Below the pieces are notes generated by a model that saw nothing but the letters and a program-made list of their open reading frames with translations, did not search any database and was not told the DNA's origin. From assembly GCF_910592395.1 (NCBI RefSeq), contig NC_088316.1, positions 15,190,001 to 15,254,000 of the forward strand: a stretch of 64,000 nt of DNA, in the 5' to 3' direction. A program made the translations under genes and the position numbers. Numbering within the stretch: the first letter of the stretch is position 1; each line of letters begins with the position of its first letter. Of this stretch, positions 60,759-64,000 are shown in pieces. This stretch comes from Lineus longissimus (taxonomy: Eukaryota; Nemertea; Pilidiophora; Heteronemertea; Lineidae).

Positions 60759-63700
60759 CCTGTCAGTTGTCTGCCAACATCCTAAAGCACAAGTCGAATT
60801 TCAAACAGTTTACACAACGTCAATCACAAGGCTCAAAACTGAGGGATAACAAACAATGAATACAATAATGGAATTGCTATTACTCAACGACGCTACCACA
60901 TGGTCATCACAACACCACCGCAAGGTCTGCCTAAACCTGGCCTTTGACAGTTCTCATAGCAACACCTCAGCCTGCCTCTACTTGAGGAAAGAAATTCAAA
61001 TTGTTTTCACCTCAAACTCGAGCCTAGTGATCGGACGTAATCACTGGAAACCAACACATACAAAACTGTTATTAGAAAACCATACAAAACAACCATTATT
61101 AATCTTCATTTAATCCTTCTGATGATGTGCGCTTTCATCATGGTCAAATATAAAATCATAAATGCAATCATTATTACACATATCAACAATCATTTCTGAT
61201 ATTCAATATAAATTTTTGTTTGAATTGGTATCGACGAGAACTCACCTGCACCGATTATGCAAAAGGTGATGACGCCCTCTATCATTTTGTTTGAAACTAG
61301 GACAGTCATACGGCTTCTGCATTACCATTACCAAAGGCAATGATTTGAAGTTGCGCAAACTTAACTCTAGACAGGCCTTAGTCCATAATCTCATGTTCAA
61401 ATCAACCAGGCCTAGAAAACAAAAGAGGCTGGATATCTTGGATAGATTCATCTTGAAGAAAGTTCTGTAAACGTAACGTTGTGACATGAAAGAGTAGTGT
61501 ACATTCGAATTGTGACGTGAGTTAAAAGGAACTTATTTACAAAAGCCAGTAGAGAAATTATGGTCCTTGGCAAAATTTAAATCAAATCTGTAAATACTAT
61601 ATGGATATATCGGCCTTTATTGAGAAATGGTGAAAATTAAAATCTATATCATTGTGTAAAATATTGTGACACTAAGGCAAAAACTATAGTCATATGAGTT
61701 TTTGCATAAGGGCAACAGGCATTTTCAAATAAGCCAAAATGAAAATGTACATGCGAAAATATTGTATTAGTATCTATACAGTATTTATAAATAAACAAGC
61801 TTTCTTATCGTTTTAAAAATAACTGTTTTTCATAACGCCATGGCACAGATATAACTGGAAGATTCAACCTGTTCATTTGTTTTTTGTGAGAGAGATGTCC
61901 ACGCCAACTTGAACTAAATAGCCATGCATTACCTACAGTTTTGGTACAGATTAATCAGTTCTAGCTGGGTGAGATCAAACTCAATACAAGTCAAAATGAC
62001 CTCATCAAATCTAAAGGGACAATTACTTTCTGACAGATTTCCCCTTTAAGTTTGAATTGGACTTTTCAATAAATAGGCTAGATGAGTCCACTTTGTTTAT
62101 ATAGGGAAGTCCAGTAGCTATTTTCACAACACTTACCATTACTATTGAAGCAATGAGTCTACCCTACACTGTACACAACTAGAAAATACTAGACAGGGTG
62201 AACCAGAAAAAGTGCCTCCAGTTGAGCAACCGAGTCTGCTTTGTAAAGTGATCCTATTATAGGCTATAATTTTACCACCTTGCCTCACCAAATTAGAATT
62301 CTGATCACACCTAATCTCCAATTCAACACAGACACAAATGCCGGTACACCCTGTAGTATAACAATTATAACAATCATTTTATAACATGCACACAGAGGCA
62401 AAGGACTAAAAAACAAAGACAATTTGTCCTAAGGTCAGCATGACCCTGGCTCCCTCAAACGCCTAAGCTATGGACCCACCTTAATTCAAAATTTGGGGGA
62501 ATTCAGGTCAACTTGCCCTCCTCTATTTGAGACAAGATCAATCAGTACTTATATAGCCACGTGGTCTGTCTTTCCTAACAGGAAATAACAAATGAAAACA
62601 AAAACAAACGAAAACTTGAGATTCAATTCAAATTCCAGACCTGACATTGATGGGAACAAGCCTATAAGAATTCTCCGATTGGGTTCGAAAAGTTGAAATG
62701 TTGACCAACATAGCATATAGAGATTAACACCAGATATATGATATTCACATAGAGAACACTTACAGAGACATAGGCCAAAACATTAACTATAGATTCTTGG
62801 TTATAATACTTTTGTTTATATTTGTTTAGCTGTACTTCAAATAGACACCATAAAAAATAAGAAAAAATAGTCATTCACTAAATGCAGGGATGCCATTTGA
62901 CTGCTGTCTCCGTATTCTAGATTGAAAGATCAGTGTCAGTCTATTTTTCAATTCCCAGCTTTCCTTACAAACTGAAAATACGTCACTTGGATGCTGCATC
63001 ATACATTACTGTACTCACTCAACCTGTGCATCTAGATCATGAACTGACCTCAGGGTAGATGGAAGAACCAGGCTCAATTCTTTAATCAATCACAAGATTA
63101 GCTGGTTCATTCAAACAATGCCATTTTGACCTGCCTTTTTGCCCATATTTGCTATCATATTTGCCCATATTTGTGACAAATGACTGTAAAAATGGTTAAA
63201 GCGTGGTTCTCTTGGTTCAGTGCATAACGCGCATGCATTTAGTGAAACACTGTGTGTACACGATGTAACTTTAAAATGGATATTTGTTCACTCATAACTT
63301 TCACAACAATGAATTTTCTCAAAAAATCTAATTTGATATATTTTGCTTTGATCTCTAAATGCTGATATGCTGACTCTAAGATATATATTCTGGTCAAAGA
63401 TGTCGAAAAATGCCAGTTGAAAATTGAAACTTCAAAGAAGTGGACTTCATCTCTACAAGAAAGGTTCAGAACTCCATTCAACACCCTTAGGGGAACATCA
63501 AAACTGAAAATCCACCTCGCCAATGCAACAACTATATGACAATTCGTTTCGATGAAGTTTAATTTTCATCCGGCCAAAAAATCAATATCATATGCATACA
63601 ACGACAATATTATCTCCGATATAATAGTTTGACTAGACAAAAGACTAGACTCATTAGCATACAAACACAAAGATATAGGTTGAACTATGGGCCAAATCTG

Positions 63701-64000
63701 GAAAGATTCCTCGGTGAAAATTCAGATTCAGGGCATCTCATGAAGCCCAGAATCAGCCTTTTCAATTAAACACCATTTTAAGGCTCTATATGCTTTCATG
63801 AATGTGGCCCTACATGTTCTACCAAAGTCAAAAGTCAAAAAATATTTCAATATTTGATAATCCGGATAGAGGAATCTATGGCATCGATCGATTCAAGATT
63901 AGTCAACAAAAGGGAACATGACAACTACCAAATCAAAAAGCTGGGGTAGGGGGCAATCTTGTTCCAATAAATTGTTAAATCACAAGTAGAAGGAGAAGGA

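Larger units (their letters stand above)
59054..64000. other. No gene seen; possible 3'UTR of a minus-strand gene to the right
   Basis: No exon with recognisable similarity on either strand. Much of the plus strand at 61-64 kb is A-rich, the mirror image of the left end of the window, and TTTATT at about 59124 (AATAAA on the minus strand) could end such a transcript. The bias is weak and the idea is tentative. SINE and MITE remnants are listed separately. Confidence 0.3.

Noticed and set aside
1-64000. CRISPR arrays, operons, bacterial promoters or phage genes
   Set aside because: The window is clearly animal nuclear DNA with spliced genes; tandem repeats here lack the spaced, unique-spacer structure of CRISPR arrays.

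Overview
The window is nuclear DNA of an animal, most likely a marine invertebrate (lophotrochozoan or invertebrate deuterostome). The genes have many short exons with standard GT-AG (twice GC-AG) introns. The DNA is AT-rich, and tRNA-derived SINEs, small inverted-repeat elements and long minisatellites fill the introns and gaps. I cannot name the species from sequence alone.

Region by region: 1-12.4 kb has no convincing coding exon. Its plus strand is T-rich, carries a few 3'UTR-type motifs and ends near an AATAAA at 12391, so it may be a very long 3'UTR of a gene to the left. 12.5-14.4 kb is repeats. 14.6-17.6 kb holds two compact minus-strand genes: RFXAP (213 aa, MHC class II RFX-complex subunit in vertebrates) and, 344 bp upstream of it, DPH3 (81 aa, diphthamide synthesis zinc protein). 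DPH3 faces AASDH (18.4-25.7 kb, plus, 15 coding exons, 1224 aa: adenylation domain, carrier domain, PQQ-type beta-propeller) across a shared promoter region with NRF-1-like and ETS-like sites. AASDH converges on a small minus-strand HEAT-repeat gene (26.2-27.8 kb, 138 aa, bacterial-like in appearance). That gene faces a plus-strand first exon at 28.2 kb across a region with a perfect CRE. NSUN7 (34.5-41.1 kb, plus, about 788 aa) follows and appears to lack the catalytic TCS cysteine.

41.1-50.2 kb is repeat-rich and mostly non-coding, with a possible alternative last NSUN7 exon at 45.2 kb and a roughly 100-bp-arm palindrome. 50.2-55.1 kb holds two tandem, intron-for-intron identical rolling stone-like membrane-protein genes. 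55.2-59.1 kb is a set of minisatellites and duplications. 59.1-64 kb shows no gene that I can support.

All seven protein-coding models close in frame over every splice junction, which is the strongest evidence here. The genes are mostly housekeeping or RNA/protein-modification genes and do not form one pathway; the only obvious local relationship is the rolling stone-like duplication. I did not find a clearly new biological system. The best leads are the NSUN7 catalytic-residue loss, the invertebrate RFXAP, the bacterial-like HEAT protein, and the CAGCTG-rich repeats around the rolling stone-like pair.
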